Positions 1 to 9,500 are shown, counted from the stretch's first letter. The stretch: DNA of 64,000 nucleotides from Gautieria morchelliformis (GCA_015179125.1 WHVA01000585.1:1-64000), one strand, 5' to 3'. The notes: generated from the letters alone by a model not told the origin. Made by a program: numbers and translations.

Positions 1-389
1 GGTCCAAGGAACCAGTTAATAAATGCCGAATTGTTGTGCCCGTTCCTCAGATGCAGGCTAGTCAGGTGACGACTCCGCTCGAACCTCTGCTTATTGTCCT
101 CCCCTTGTTTGGTTTCCAAAGGACACTGAGGAAGGCATGACAGGTCAACATAAGCCAAGGAGAGGCCTGTTAGACCTCTGGCACTTATAAAGTTTGTAAA
201 GTCGTCCAGGATAAATCGTGTCTCGGTGAAACATACAAACGCCACCGAGGGCAGTTCAAGTACCTGGAAAAGCGATTGTCTGAAATCCCCTGGCAAGTCA
301 CTCCAAGCCAGGCGTGAAATTTTGAGTTTCTGCACATGGGTGAGCTTGCGCAATAGTGGGGCGAGTGGTTCATCTGTCGCGGTCATTGG
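1..389 (-). pseudogene. F-box gene copy A, downstream part (split by Copia element 1, truncated by window edge)
   Basis: This is the middle of an F-box/leucine-rich-type protein whose start lies at 5232. Read on the minus strand it is open throughout and aligns with copies C and D, for example LLRKLTHVQKLKISRLAW and LETKQGEDNKQRFER. When the Copia element and one copy of its ATTGG target duplication are removed, the frame runs on without interruption (HHAP/MTATDEPLAPLL), so the gene was open when the element landed. The 3' end, including the small intron seen in the other copies, lies left of the window. F-box proteins normally recruit substrates to SCF ubiquitin ligases; the substrate is unknown. 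Confidence 0.85.
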
Positions 390-612
390 TGTTAGTAATC
401 GGGACGATGACACCGCCGAGGCAGAGCCGGCACGCACTTAGCCGAAGGTTCGAGATCGCTCTCGACCCCGGGTTGCTGGTGCACCGGCATCGCATCGGCA
501 CAGCAGCTCGAAGGGATTGGTAATATAATGGACACCATATTTTGTATATAAAGGAACGATCTACTTGAGATCAAGATAGAACATCAGATTATTATATCTC
601 CTTCGTTCCACA
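390..612 (+). repeat. 5' LTR of Copia element 1
   Basis: It begins TGTTAG and ends TTCCACA, and the same 223 bases recur at 4663-4885. A TATA-like box lies at 545-552. The copy at the 3' end also supplies the last codons and the stop codon of gag-pol. Confidence 0.96.
545..552 (+). promoter_or_regulatory. TATA-like box (TATATAAA) in the element 1 LTR
   Basis: A canonical TATA motif about 60 bases before the LTR end, suitable for starting the genomic transcript in the 5' LTR. The equivalent box in the 3' LTR is at 4818-4825. Confidence 0.6.
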
Positions 613-624
613 GGTTATGGGCCC
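613..624 (+). other. Primer-binding site of element 1 (GGTTATGGGCCC)
   Basis: It directly follows the 5' LTR. Its complement GGGCCCATAACC matches the anticodon stem-loop of an initiator tRNA-Met (CAU anticodon inside CCCAUAA) and not a tRNA 3' end. This is the half-tRNA priming site known from Drosophila copia. Elements 2 and 3 carry the same site. Confidence 0.8.
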
Positions 625-691
625 CGCGCATAACTAAACTACTACAAATCTAACTACGCTCTATACTCCAATAACTCAATACCGATCAACG

Positions 692-3600
692 ATGTCGAGT
701 AGCAATAACACGTACAAGATCGATCCCTTGAACGGGGATAATTACGCGGCGTGGCGCCGGCGGCTCGAGTGGATACTCGATGACTCAGATCTGTGGGACG
801 TGGCTATCGGCAGGGAGACGGAACCGAGACCGGCAGATGCCGACAACGTCACTGCGACCGAACAGCAGGAGATCGACGATTGGAGAAGGAAGGACAAGAA
901 GGCTAGAAAAGAGATTTGCCTCAGAGTTGCCGATGAACAACTAGTTTACATCAATCAGACGATGTCTGCGTTTGCTGTATGGACTAGTCTACAAGCTATA
1001 TTCGAATCTAAGGGAGCAGTGGGAATTGTAAATCTCCGAAGAGATTTCTTCCGGACGCTTGCCGAGGACGGCGCGAACATGGAGGAGCACGTACGCAAGC
1101 TCCGCGGCATTCAACAGGAACTGAATGCGCGGGGGCATTACATCAGTGACACCGAGTTCTCGAACACGTTGCTGACGTCATTACCAGATTCTTGGTCGGC
1201 GTTTATTACGGCAGTAAACGCCAGTGGAGCCGGGACAACAGCTGATATATTAATAGCTCGGGTCCTCGATGAGGATCGAGCACGGAAAGCTGGATCGGCA
1301 CGGCAGACGGCGCTTAAGGCGCAACAACGTCACAGGACCAGGAAAGATGACTCAGGAGCAACAAAGGGAAAGTGCCGAAATTGCGGCAAGAAGGGTCATT
1401 ACGTGAAGGACTGTTGGGCGAAAGGTGGCGGCAAAGAAGGCCAAGCGCCAAAATGGTTCAAATCAGGGAACAAAGAAACAGTCAAACAAGCAGAAGAAAA
1501 GGACTTCGCATTTGTATCTAAGGAGGTAGCATACAGTGCTATATCCGCATCCGACTGGTTAGCCGATTCAGCGGCAACAACACATATAGCTCGAAGCCGA
1601 AACGATTTCGCTAGCTATGCCGAGGAACCATCTGAAATCGAAGGAATTTCACCCGGTGCGGTACTACATACACAAGGCCGAGGCACTATATACATGGAAT
1701 TCAAGATCGGCACCAAGACGAACACGATCGAGCTACGTGACGTCAAACACGCACCAGATGCGCCGAACAACCTTATCAGCGTAGGGCGTTTAACTGATAA
1801 GGGCAACACGGCCACATTTTCAGGCACCGGCGTCGAATTCAAATCACGCGCCGGAGTTATCTTCGCACAGGGACAAAAGCGTGGGCGGCTGTTCTGTATG
1901 AAGGCACGGGTCACTCGATCAGTCGAGGCACGGGACTTTGCCGCAGCGGCAAAAGGACGGTCATGGGACAAATGGCACAGAATACTCAGGCACGTCAACA
2001 TAAATTCTATAAAGATGTTGAAATCTAACGATCTAGTCACCGGACTTGAGATCGACGAATCAAACGAGCCGAGCCAGTGCAAGGCATGCATACAAGGCAA
2101 GCGGCATGTGGAGCCGTTCCCCAAAAGAGCCGAGGACACTGTAGAACAGGTCGGTGACCTGACAGTATCCGATGTATGGGGACCTGCCCAGACCGAGGGA
2201 CCATCGCGTGAGAAATACTTTTATTCTTTCACGGACATCAAATCGAGGTACACCGTAATCTATTTTGGGAGCACCAAAGATGAAGCGCTCAAACACTTCG
2301 AGACGTACAAGGCATTCCTCGAGACCCAAACAGGTCAGAAACTGAAGAAGTTTCGCTCGGATAATGGAGGGGAATATGTCAATAAAAATTTCAAGGAATT
2401 TTGTGCAAAATATGGCATTATCATGGAGACCACAGCTCCATACTCCCCAGCCCAGAATGGAATCGCCGAACGACTCAACCGGACCTTACTCGAGCACGCA
2501 CGGGCAATGATATTTGCCAAGAACCTGCCAAAAATACTCTGGCCTGAGGCCGTGGCTTACGCGTGTTATATCAAAAATCGATCACCCACGCGAGCGCTTG
2601 GAGATGACGCAACGCCGTTCCAAGCACTATTCGGCAAGAAGCCGAACCTAGCACGTCTAGAGGAATTCGGGACAAATTGTTGGGTTATGGTGCTGGATCA
2701 ACGTCGAGCCAAACTTGATCCAAAGGCAGAAGAACATATATTCGTCGGAGTAGCTGAACATGCAAAGGCCTGGAGGTACTACAATAAAGCCTCAAAGCAC
2801 GTTCAAGTATCTAGGAACATTACATTTGACGAAAATGACAACCGACTCTACCCCATCCCAGATAACGACGATGACGACACGGCACCGCTCGAGGGGGAGC
2901 ACTCACCGCGCGAGCATGTGCCGGACCCGATCACATCTACCCCACAGACGTCATCACCCCAGACAACACCCGTTCCTGATCCACCTGAACAAGCGCCAGC
3001 TCCAGAGATCCGACGAAGCGCGCGTATCACTCAAAGACCGGATTACCGGAAGCTGAATAATTCAGGACGCACCGAGCAGGTTTACATAACGAAAGAAATC
3101 GTCACTGAACCTGAGAATTACAGAGCGGCGGTATCACGTGATGATGCGCCGATCTGGGAGAAAGCGATGGAAATTGAGATGGACCAACACAAGACGTTAG
3201 GAACATGGGAGCTAACAGAACTACCACCCGGACGAATAGCTATCGGTTGCCGATGGGTATACGCTGTCAAAACACAACCGGATGGACAATTCGATAAGGC
3301 TAAAGCAAGGGTTGTGGCTCAAGGATTCACACAGAGGCCAGGGATGGATTACTACGAGATAACCTCACCCGTGGTCAAATTCGATTCACTACGTGTTCTA
3401 TTAGCGATCGCAAACACACTCGATTGGGAAATCGAAATGATGGATGTCAAAGGCGCCTACCTCAATTCAACCATAGATGAGGAGATCTACATGCGCCAGC
3501 CCGACGGATTTGATGATGGATCTGGACGCGTTCTAAGAATATACAGAGCGCTCTACGGACTCAAGCAATCGGGACGAGCTTGGCATCAGCGCTTACGCAA

Positions 3601-4714
3601 ATTACTACTCGATCTCGGCTTCCATCAAAGTACAGCCGATGAATGCGTCTACATCAGACAAGATAAGGACTCAATCGAAGTCATATCAGTATATGTGGAC
3701 GACTTTGGACTATTTGCTGACTCCAAAGGAGGGATGATTAAGCTCAAGGGGGAGCTTCATGGAAAATTCCCCTTAACAGATTTAGGAGAAATGAAGAAAA
3801 TATTGGGAATTAGAGTTGAGAGGAATAGGGATGAGGGAACACTGATCATGTCACAAGGACATTACATCGACATCATACTCGATCGATTCAACATGACAAC
3901 GGCTCATTCGGTATCTACACCTCTGCATAAAATGATCAAACTCACGACACCCATGGACTCAACAGGTCCAACTGCCGAAGTACCTTATGCTAAGGCGATC
4001 GGATCACTCATGTATGCAGCACTCAGCACGCGACCTGATTTGGCCTTTACCGTACAACATCTGAGCCAATTCACTACTACTTACGGAACCGAGCACTGGA
4101 CGGCGATCAAGCACGCGCTCAGGTACCTCAAAGGGTCACGTGACGACGGCATAATCTTCCGACGAGACGCTGGTCTCGATCTCGAAATATTTGTCGACTC
4201 GGATTATGCTAATAGAAACGACGCACTATCTATTAGTGGCTACGTAGCTATACTAGGAGGAGGAACTATTGCATGGAGCTCGAAGAAGCAGCGAACGATT
4301 GCGCTATCTACCACGGAGGCCGAATACATGGCACTTACCGAGGGCGCCAAGCAATTAATCTGGCTGAGGCGTTTTATCGAAGAACTTGGAATCGATCAAA
4401 CCCAGCCCACGTCACTTCGATCAGACAATCTAGGCGCCATTACACTATCGCATGACGCAACGTATCATGCGCATACCAAACACATCAATGTCGCATATCA
4501 TTTCATCCGTGAGAAAGTGGTCTCTCACGAGGCATCACTTACATACGTACCGACGAAGGAGAACATAGCGGACATATTTACAAAGGGACTAGATATGCAT
4601 CAACACAGGTATCTATTAGGGAAATTAGGATTTTACCGAAGGGACTTCTCGCTGAGGGGGAGTGTTAGTAATCGGGACGATGACACCGCCGAGGCAGAGC
4701 CGGCACGCACTTAG
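692..4714 (+). CDS. Gag-Pol polyprotein of Copia element 1 (1340 aa)
   Basis: One frame without shift or stop. Approximate order: Gag; CCHC zinc knuckle CRNCGKKGHYVKDC (res ~229-242); aspartic protease WLADSAATTHIA (~290); integrase HHCC region WHRILRHVN...CKAC (~428-465); integrase DDE core with VSDVWGP (~494), SDNGGEY (~556) and NGIAERLNRT (~591); reverse transcriptase with MMDVKGAYLN and the YVDD box (~1002); RNase H with VDSDYANRND, STTEAEYMAL and TKHINVAYHF. All catalytic residues that I can locate are present. The start codon at 692 is the first ATG after the primer site and opens directly into a typical Copia Gag. The last 17 codons and the stop lie inside the 3' LTR. Confidence 0.96.
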   Translation: MSSSNNTYKIDPLNGDNYAAWRRRLEWILDDSDLWDVAIGRETEPRPADADNVTATEQQEIDDWRRKDKKARKEICLRVADEQLVYINQTMSAFAVWTSLQAIFESKGAVGIVNLRRDFFRTLAEDGANMEEHVRKLRGIQQELNARGHYISDTEFSNTLLTSLPDSWSAFITAVNASGAGTTADILIARVLDEDRARKAGSARQTALKAQQRHRTRKDDSGATKGKCRNCGKKGHYVKDCWAKGGGKEGQAPKWFKSGNKETVKQAEEKDFAFVSKEVAYSAISASDWLADSAATTHIARSRNDFASYAEEPSEIEGISPGAVLHTQGRGTIYMEFKIGTKTNTIELRDVKHAPDAPNNLISVGRLTDKGNTATFSGTGVEFKSRAGVIFAQGQKRGRLFCMKARVTRSVEARDFAAAAKGRSWDKWHRILRHVNINSIKMLKSNDLVTGLEIDESNEPSQCKACIQGKRHVEPFPKRAEDTVEQVGDLTVSDVWGPAQTEGPSREKYFYSFTDIKSRYTVIYFGSTKDEALKHFETYKAFLETQTGQKLKKFRSDNGGEYVNKNFKEFCAKYGIIMETTAPYSPAQNGIAERLNRTLLEHARAMIFAKNLPKILWPEAVAYACYIKNRSPTRALGDDATPFQALFGKKPNLARLEEFGTNCWVMVLDQRRAKLDPKAEEHIFVGVAEHAKAWRYYNKASKHVQVSRNITFDENDNRLYPIPDNDDDDTAPLEGEHSPREHVPDPITSTPQTSSPQTTPVPDPPEQAPAPEIRRSARITQRPDYRKLNNSGRTEQVYITKEIVTEPENYRAAVSRDDAPIWEKAMEIEMDQHKTLGTWELTELPPGRIAIGCRWVYAVKTQPDGQFDKAKARVVAQGFTQRPGMDYYEITSPVVKFDSLRVLLAIANTLDWEIEMMDVKGAYLNSTIDEEIYMRQPDGFDDGSGRVLRIYRALYGLKQSGRAWHQRLRKLLLDLGFHQSTADECVYIRQDKDSIEVISVYVDDFGLFADSKGGMIKLKGELHGKFPLTDLGEMKKILGIRVERNRDEGTLIMSQGHYIDIILDRFNMTTAHSVSTPLHKMIKLTTPMDSTGPTAEVPYAKAIGSLMYAALSTRPDLAFTVQHLSQFTTTYGTEHWTAIKHALRYLKGSRDDGIIFRRDAGLDLEIFVDSDYANRNDALSISGYVAILGGGTIAWSSKKQRTIALSTTEAEYMALTEGAKQLIWLRRFIEELGIDQTQPTSLRSDNLGAITLSHDATYHAHTKHINVAYHFIREKVVSHEASLTYVPTKENIADIFTKGLDMHQHRYLLGKLGFYRRDFSLRGSVSNRDDDTAEAEPART

Positions 4715-4885
4715 CCGAAGGTTCGAGATCGCTCTCGACCCCGGGTTGCTGGTGCACCGGCATCGCATCGGCACAGCAGCTCGAAGGGATTGGTAATATA
4801 ATGGACACCATATTTTGTATATAAAGGAACGATCTACTTGAGATCAAGATAGAACATCAGATTATTATATCTCCTTCGTTCCACA
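4663..4885 (+). repeat. 3' LTR of Copia element 1
   Basis: Base-for-base the same as 390-612 by eye, and preceded by the purine tract GAGGGGGAG. The gag-pol stop codon falls at 4712-4714 within it. Confidence 0.96.
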
Positions 4886-5232
4886 ATTGGGGCGTGGTGG
4901 TTGCATGAATACCGTTCACAGGACAAGTCAGGTAGCTCCAGCACCCGGATATAACTGGTAAGGTGGGGCGAGTGGAGTAGAGCCTGGTCGAGTCGCTGGA
5001 TATGTGCATGCAGCATTGCGAGCAGCACTCGTGGAGGCTTAAGATTTATGCGGTGAAAGAGGCGACGTTGGCTTGAGGGAAGCCAGAAACGGCAAACGAG
5101 CGAGTAGGCGCGCAGGTGAAGGTGGCTAATATCGTCCTTCTCGTCAACATGACCGATGATTTCATCAATGAGTTCTAGGGCTAGACTGTTCATGGTTGTT
5201 CGCAGGATGGCCGTAGTAGTGGCGGCGTTCAC
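4886..5232 (-). pseudogene. F-box gene copy A, 5' part with the F-box motif
   Basis: It starts with ATG at 5232 and encodes an N-terminal F-box (SLALELIDEIIGHVDEKDD, then SLVCRFWLPSSQRRLF), followed by the family-specific stretch LNSPHLTSYI-like and VLELPDLS. It is nearly the same as copies B, C and D. Codon 114 abuts the ATTGG target duplication of Copia element 1; beyond that the gene continues at 389. The intact frame on both sides suggests a functional gene recently knocked out. If translated up to the element it would give only a short F-box peptide ending in LTR-derived residues. Confidence 0.88.
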
Positions 5233-5451
5233 GTCAGGATATGAAACGTACGCTTGACGCTAAGTGGCGACGCTAGAGGTGTAACGTGCTTCAGATCTCT
5301 TGTTTGGATTTGTATCAGCATGCACTCACACTCACGGTGGATGACTATCCGTAGTCTTAAACCCCTACGAATAGAGCAAAAAACTCCAAAGTTGTCGAGA
5401 GCCAAAAAAGCGTGCGAAGATGGGCGTGTGAGTGAATGTGCGACTCGGAGA

Positions 5452-5470
5452 GTCCCTGCTAAATAGAGAC
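5452..5470 (-). promoter_or_regulatory. Conserved promoter-like block of F-box copy A
   Basis: On the minus strand this reads TCTATTTAGCAGGGAC, about 220 bases upstream of the ATG. The same block, with small changes, lies at a similar distance upstream of copies B, C, D and E, within a longer conserved 5' flank that ends near the motif ATTCGAATCACAT (5560-5572). Its TATTTA core may serve as a TATA element; this is inferred from conservation only. Confidence 0.5.
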
Positions 5471-5579
5471 CCGGCTGAGAGGGGACCTGTGAGACAACAC
5501 TGTCGTCAGCATCATAATTCAATCATATGTCGGAACGCCGCAACAACTAGTCGCCCTATTCGAATCACATAGGAGCTAT

Positions 5580-6133
5580 ATGCCTATAGCTCGGCCGGAA
5601 TTTTACCCTCTCAAGGACCTGGGTTTCAACGTACTAGCTGTATACGTCCACGTCAAGTCGTCGGCCTTGAGTAGGGCTGTCTGCGATTCTCCCGTAGCTA
5701 TCTTGGCTCACCCTACATTCCGTTTTGACCAAATCAGTTACTAGTAGTCATCCGTCATGTATCTCTGCAATAATTTCAGCAATAAATGTGTTTTCTAGTT
5801 TACTTATAAGCCGTGAGCGCGATTTATAATTTACAGCAGGGTGGGAATATGAAGGAAGTCATCAAAAAAGCCCGCAGGATTTGACGCGCCCTCTGCTTTC
5901 GATCACCCATCCAAACGAGGCGGTTCTGGCACATATGCCTTGACGAATACTCTGGACCACATCCCTCGTCAGTGTGCATAGAATAGGATCCCTATCTTGC
6001 CTAACAACACGGCAATGTTCGTATGATCTAGTACCTCACGGCTCCGCCACAGTCCACACTCAGCGCAGGCGTCCCCAAGGTCGACGGCTCTCAAACCGGT
6101 ACGAACCTTTTGCCAACATCACGACGCTTACAG
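5580..6133. other. Intergenic stretch, no gene recognised
   Basis: After the conserved F-box 5' flank the sequence becomes unique. A short inverted repeat, AGCTATA/TATAGCT, lies at about 5575-5592. Small ORFs near 5974-6243 show no recognisable motif. The end of this stretch may contain an intron of the membrane-protein exon that follows: an AG lies just before 6134. Confidence 0.4.
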
Positions 6134-6219
6134 GCTCCAGGCTTTATCGGTCTCATCGTCGGCCTCGGAGTAGTCATCATCCTATGCTGTCTTCTACCTC
6201 CTCTTTTATACAATATCTC
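6134..6219 (+). pseudogene. Exon encoding one transmembrane helix, cut by Copia element 2
   Basis: After a plausible 3' splice site (CTTACAG) the frame reads APGFIGLIVGLGVVIILCC followed by LLPPLLYNI, a strongly hydrophobic single-pass membrane segment. The Copia element 2 target duplication ATCTC sits at its end, and the frame would carry on at 11111 in a pyrimidine-rich tract. I do not recognise the family; small fungal membrane proteins with one glycine-rich helix are common. The exon call is an inference from hydrophobicity and the splice site. Confidence 0.4.
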
Positions 6220-6494
6220 TGTAGGATGTCGAGCGTCTTGTAGCTCGGCATGACCCGGGAAGGTGGAACAATTGGTCTGTGCTCGACCCCCTTTCAATCT
6301 GAGACACGCGTATTTGTATGAGCGTATGTACAATAGTGTAGTCTTCCCAGTGTGTTTTCGCTGCCACTGGGAAGTGAGTACCTAACCTGTATAACGAGAG
6401 CAAAGCTAACTAGCTTGTAGCTTACATTTGTCTTTAGGTAGTGTATACTACCTAGTGTGTTTTCGCTGCCACTGGGAACTTACATTTGTCTTTA
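6220..6494 (+). repeat. 5' LTR of Copia element 2, with internal unspliced/spliced tandem repeat
   Basis: The LTR runs from TGTAGG to TCTTTA. It holds two copies of a leader-like sequence. The first copy (6349-6436) is split by a 47-nt GT...AG segment. The second (6454-6494) has the same two flanks joined directly. A near-palindrome, AGGTAGTGTATACTACCT, spans the junction between the copies. Confidence 0.93.
6374..6420 (+). other. Intron-like segment inside the 5' LTR of element 2 (47 nt)
   Basis: It begins GTGAGTACC, contains GCTAAC (a CTAAC branch-site match about 10 nt before the end) and ends TTGTAG. The same left and right flanks occur 80 nt downstream (6454-6494) without this segment, joined exactly at the predicted splice junction. 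Size and signals match introns of host genes in this window. Confidence 0.75.
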
Positions 6495-6506
6495 GGTTAT
6501 GGGCCC
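6495..6506 (+). other. Primer-binding site of element 2 (GGTTATGGGCCC)
   Basis: Identical to the site in element 1 although the two LTRs are unrelated. Complementary to the anticodon arm of initiator tRNA-Met. Confidence 0.8.
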
Positions 6507-6543
6507 CGGCCCTACCTTCTGAACGCAAAAATCCACTGTAACA

Positions 6544-9500
6544 ATGCCAGCTACACCTCTTGATAAAATGAACAATTACCAGTCAAGTACTGGTACTGCC
6601 TACTCAGTGTTCCCAAAGTTGCACCATGATAATTACTTTTCATGGAGCGCAAGTATGGAGTCGATGTTGCGATCCCTCAACCAGTGGGAGGTTGTGATGG
6701 GAAGAGTCCCCGGTCCGATACGTGCTGACTCGAAAGCTCCTACGGAAGAGGAGCTGGAGCTAGAAGAAGCTTGGACGCTCCGGATGGAGCGTGCGTACAC
6801 AGAAATTGATCTGCGTCTTGAAGAACAGCAACGGACAGCGATTCGTGATAATCGCAACCCATGCTTGGCCTGGAACACACTGCATACGGTGTATGGCAAT
6901 CGTTTAGCGAATACGAGAGCGTCGCTGCTCGGAGAAATCACTCACATTCATTATGACGGTTCCGGTATCATGGAGCATAAAGCCAGGATGGACTCATTAC
7001 GTTTGAGGCTCATAGAAGCTGGCCATCCCGTTCCGGAGCCGCTCTATCTTAGCTTCTTTCTCAACACACTCCTGGAGGAGTTTGACGCAGTTACCAATAC
7101 CATCGACTGGGATCATGATACGGTGGCGGAATTGGTTGGCAATCTGCGTCAGGTGGAGATAAGGAAGGGTTTGCGCACCGGGGCAGAGGGCTCAGCGTTT
7201 GCTATAGCAAAGAAGAACCAACAAAAGCCCGGAACGACCTCAACTTCGACCTCGCAGGGGGCCACGCAGAGCACCCCACAGAGTGCGAGGGGGAGCAAGC
7301 CGAAGAAGTCTTCGGGACGCTCAGGCAAATGCTATAATTGCGGAGGTCAAGGTCATTTTGCAAAGGATTGCCCCTCTCCGAAGAAGAAGAGGGACAGCGG
7401 TTCGCAACAAGATAGAAAAAAGGACTCACCGACTGGCGATCAGGATAAGACCAAAGGGAGCCCTTCTACGTCGCGCGGCTTATTCTCAGTCATTGAGACT
7501 TCAATGTTCTTGGGCGATAGTCCTGTTACGCGGCGCTGCTTTATTGATACAGCGGCGTCAGGGAACTTTACGCCAAAAATAGAGGACTTACACGATTTCG
7601 TCCCATTTACGAGTCCTAGGTCCTTCACTGCCGCAAATGGTGCGGAGGTGCAATCGAAGGGTAGCGGTACTGTGAAAATCGGGATGAACAATCATGGAGA
7701 AAGGAGGACCGTTGAAATCCCGCACGTCCAGTGGGTGCCAAGCATTTATACGCACCTATTCTCTCCTGGACAGCTTATCAAAGATGGGTTCAAAGTAAAC
7801 CTCCACAGAGATGGCTGTACCATCAAAGACTCGGCGAATAGATTAGTAGCCGAAGTACGCGAAAGAGGAAACACTTACCCTGCGGATTTCTCGATCGTGC
7901 AGCTGGGTAACCCATGCCCGATTGTTCACTCGATCATAGAACCTACTGCAGAAGAGTTGAACAATAGACTCGATGAAGCAGTAATGGCACTTACAGTGAA
8001 GGAGGAGAATGATGCTATGCGTTGGCATCAGAGGCTCGGACATCTGAACGTCGCGGACGTGCGCAATTTGGCAGCGAAGCATGCCACAGGCATGCAAATC
8101 ATAGAAGATCAGATCAGTAGTGCGGATTGTTTGGCGTGCATACACGGTAAACAGCATAAGACGCCGTTTAAAACAGGGAGAACCAGAGCGACTCACGCAG
8201 GTGAATTGATCCATATGGACTTGGCCGGTCCCATGGAGACGACCAGCTTTGATGGAAAAAAATATTTCCTGATCATCGTGGATGATTATACACGAGCGAT
8301 TTGGGTGGAACCACTTACCCTCAAGTCGGAAGTCGTTTCCAAGGTACGAGAGTATATCCAGTTATTTGAAACTGGTTATGAAGCCAAGGTCCGAGGCATT
8401 ATGGCCGACAATGGAACCGAGTTCGTTAATAATGAGATGAACCGGTATTTAAAGGAGAAAGGAATCACCTTGTATACTTCAGTCCCTTACACGCACGAAC
8501 AGAATGGCGTCGCTGAAAGAGCGATCCGCACGATTACTGAGGGGGCGCGAGCGATGTTGTACGCATCCAAACTGCCAAAGAACTTGTGGTCAATGGCAGT
8601 GAAGACCATGGCGTACCTTCGCAATAGATCGCCGGCACGAGCTAATGGGGGAATTACGCCGATTGAGCGCATTACGGGTGAGAAGCCGAATTTAGCTCAC
8701 CTGAGAGTTTTTGGTTCCCCAGTCAGTGTTGCAATCCCTAAAGAAAAGAGGAAGAAATGGGATGTACGGTCACGTATGGCGTACATGGTGGGGTATGAAT
8801 CGTACTCCACTGGATACTTAGTCTGGTATCCAGGTACGCGCCGTGTGGATAAAGCGAGGGACGTCATCTTTCATGAAGACGCTGTAACCCCCGCAATACC
8901 TACAGTATACAGCGACAATGATATGCCTCGCAGTGTTAGCGAGTCAACGACGATGAAACCGACGTCGTACGTACCTCAAAAATCCTCAGCAGCACCTCAA
9001 GCTCCAGCTGTACCCCCGCGACTTTTCATACGCATCCCAGCACGCCCTACACGCGTCGAATATGGCCCTGAGGATCAGGGCCATGCTACAATTGAAGAAG
9101 TCTCCCCGGATCAGCCTGAACAAGAACGGTCAAAATTAGTTTCAGACGTACCTGATTTTCCTCAAGGAACAACGCGTTCAGGCAAAGCGCGAGGAGCGAT
9201 ACAGGCCTTACTAGCGACCGATGAGCAATTTCAAGACTCTGTAATAATGTCAGCTAATATTGCAGGAGAGCCAACGAACATAAACGATGCAGTGAGCTTA
9301 CCTGGTGAAGAAGGTGAAGCGTGGGAGCGAGCACGCCAGGCAGAATGGCAGAACATGGTCGATCATAACGTGTTCAGCGAGCCTGCAGAACCTCCTCCCA
9401 ATACGCAGGTGCTCAAAACGGGCACAGCACTGCGTTCGACGCGTCACAATGACATAATCACCAAACGCAAAGTTCGGATCGTCGCAAAAGGATATAGTCA

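Larger units (their letters stand above)
390..4885 (+). mobile_element. Copia (Ty1/copia) LTR retrotransposon, element 1, apparently intact
   Basis: A complete element of 4496 bp: two 223-bp LTRs that I read as identical, a primer-binding site directly after the 5' LTR, one uninterrupted gag-pol frame, and a purine tract (GAGGGGGAG, 4654-4662) directly before the 3' LTR. Domain order protease-integrase-RT-RNase H marks it as Ty1/copia rather than Ty3/gypsy. Identical LTRs, a perfect target duplication and an open frame point to very recent transposition and possible current activity. It interrupts F-box gene A in the opposite orientation. Confidence 0.97.
385..4890. other. Target-site duplication of Copia element 1 (ATTGG at 385-389 and 4886-4890)
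   Basis: Identical five-base direct repeats flank the TG...CA ends of the element. Five bases is the usual duplication size for Ty1/copia integrases. The repeat restores the F-box reading frame when collapsed to one copy. Confidence 0.95.

Noticed and set aside
1615-2139. A 174-codon antisense ORF in Copia element 1
   Set aside because: It mirrors conserved gag-pol codons and has no motif of its own.
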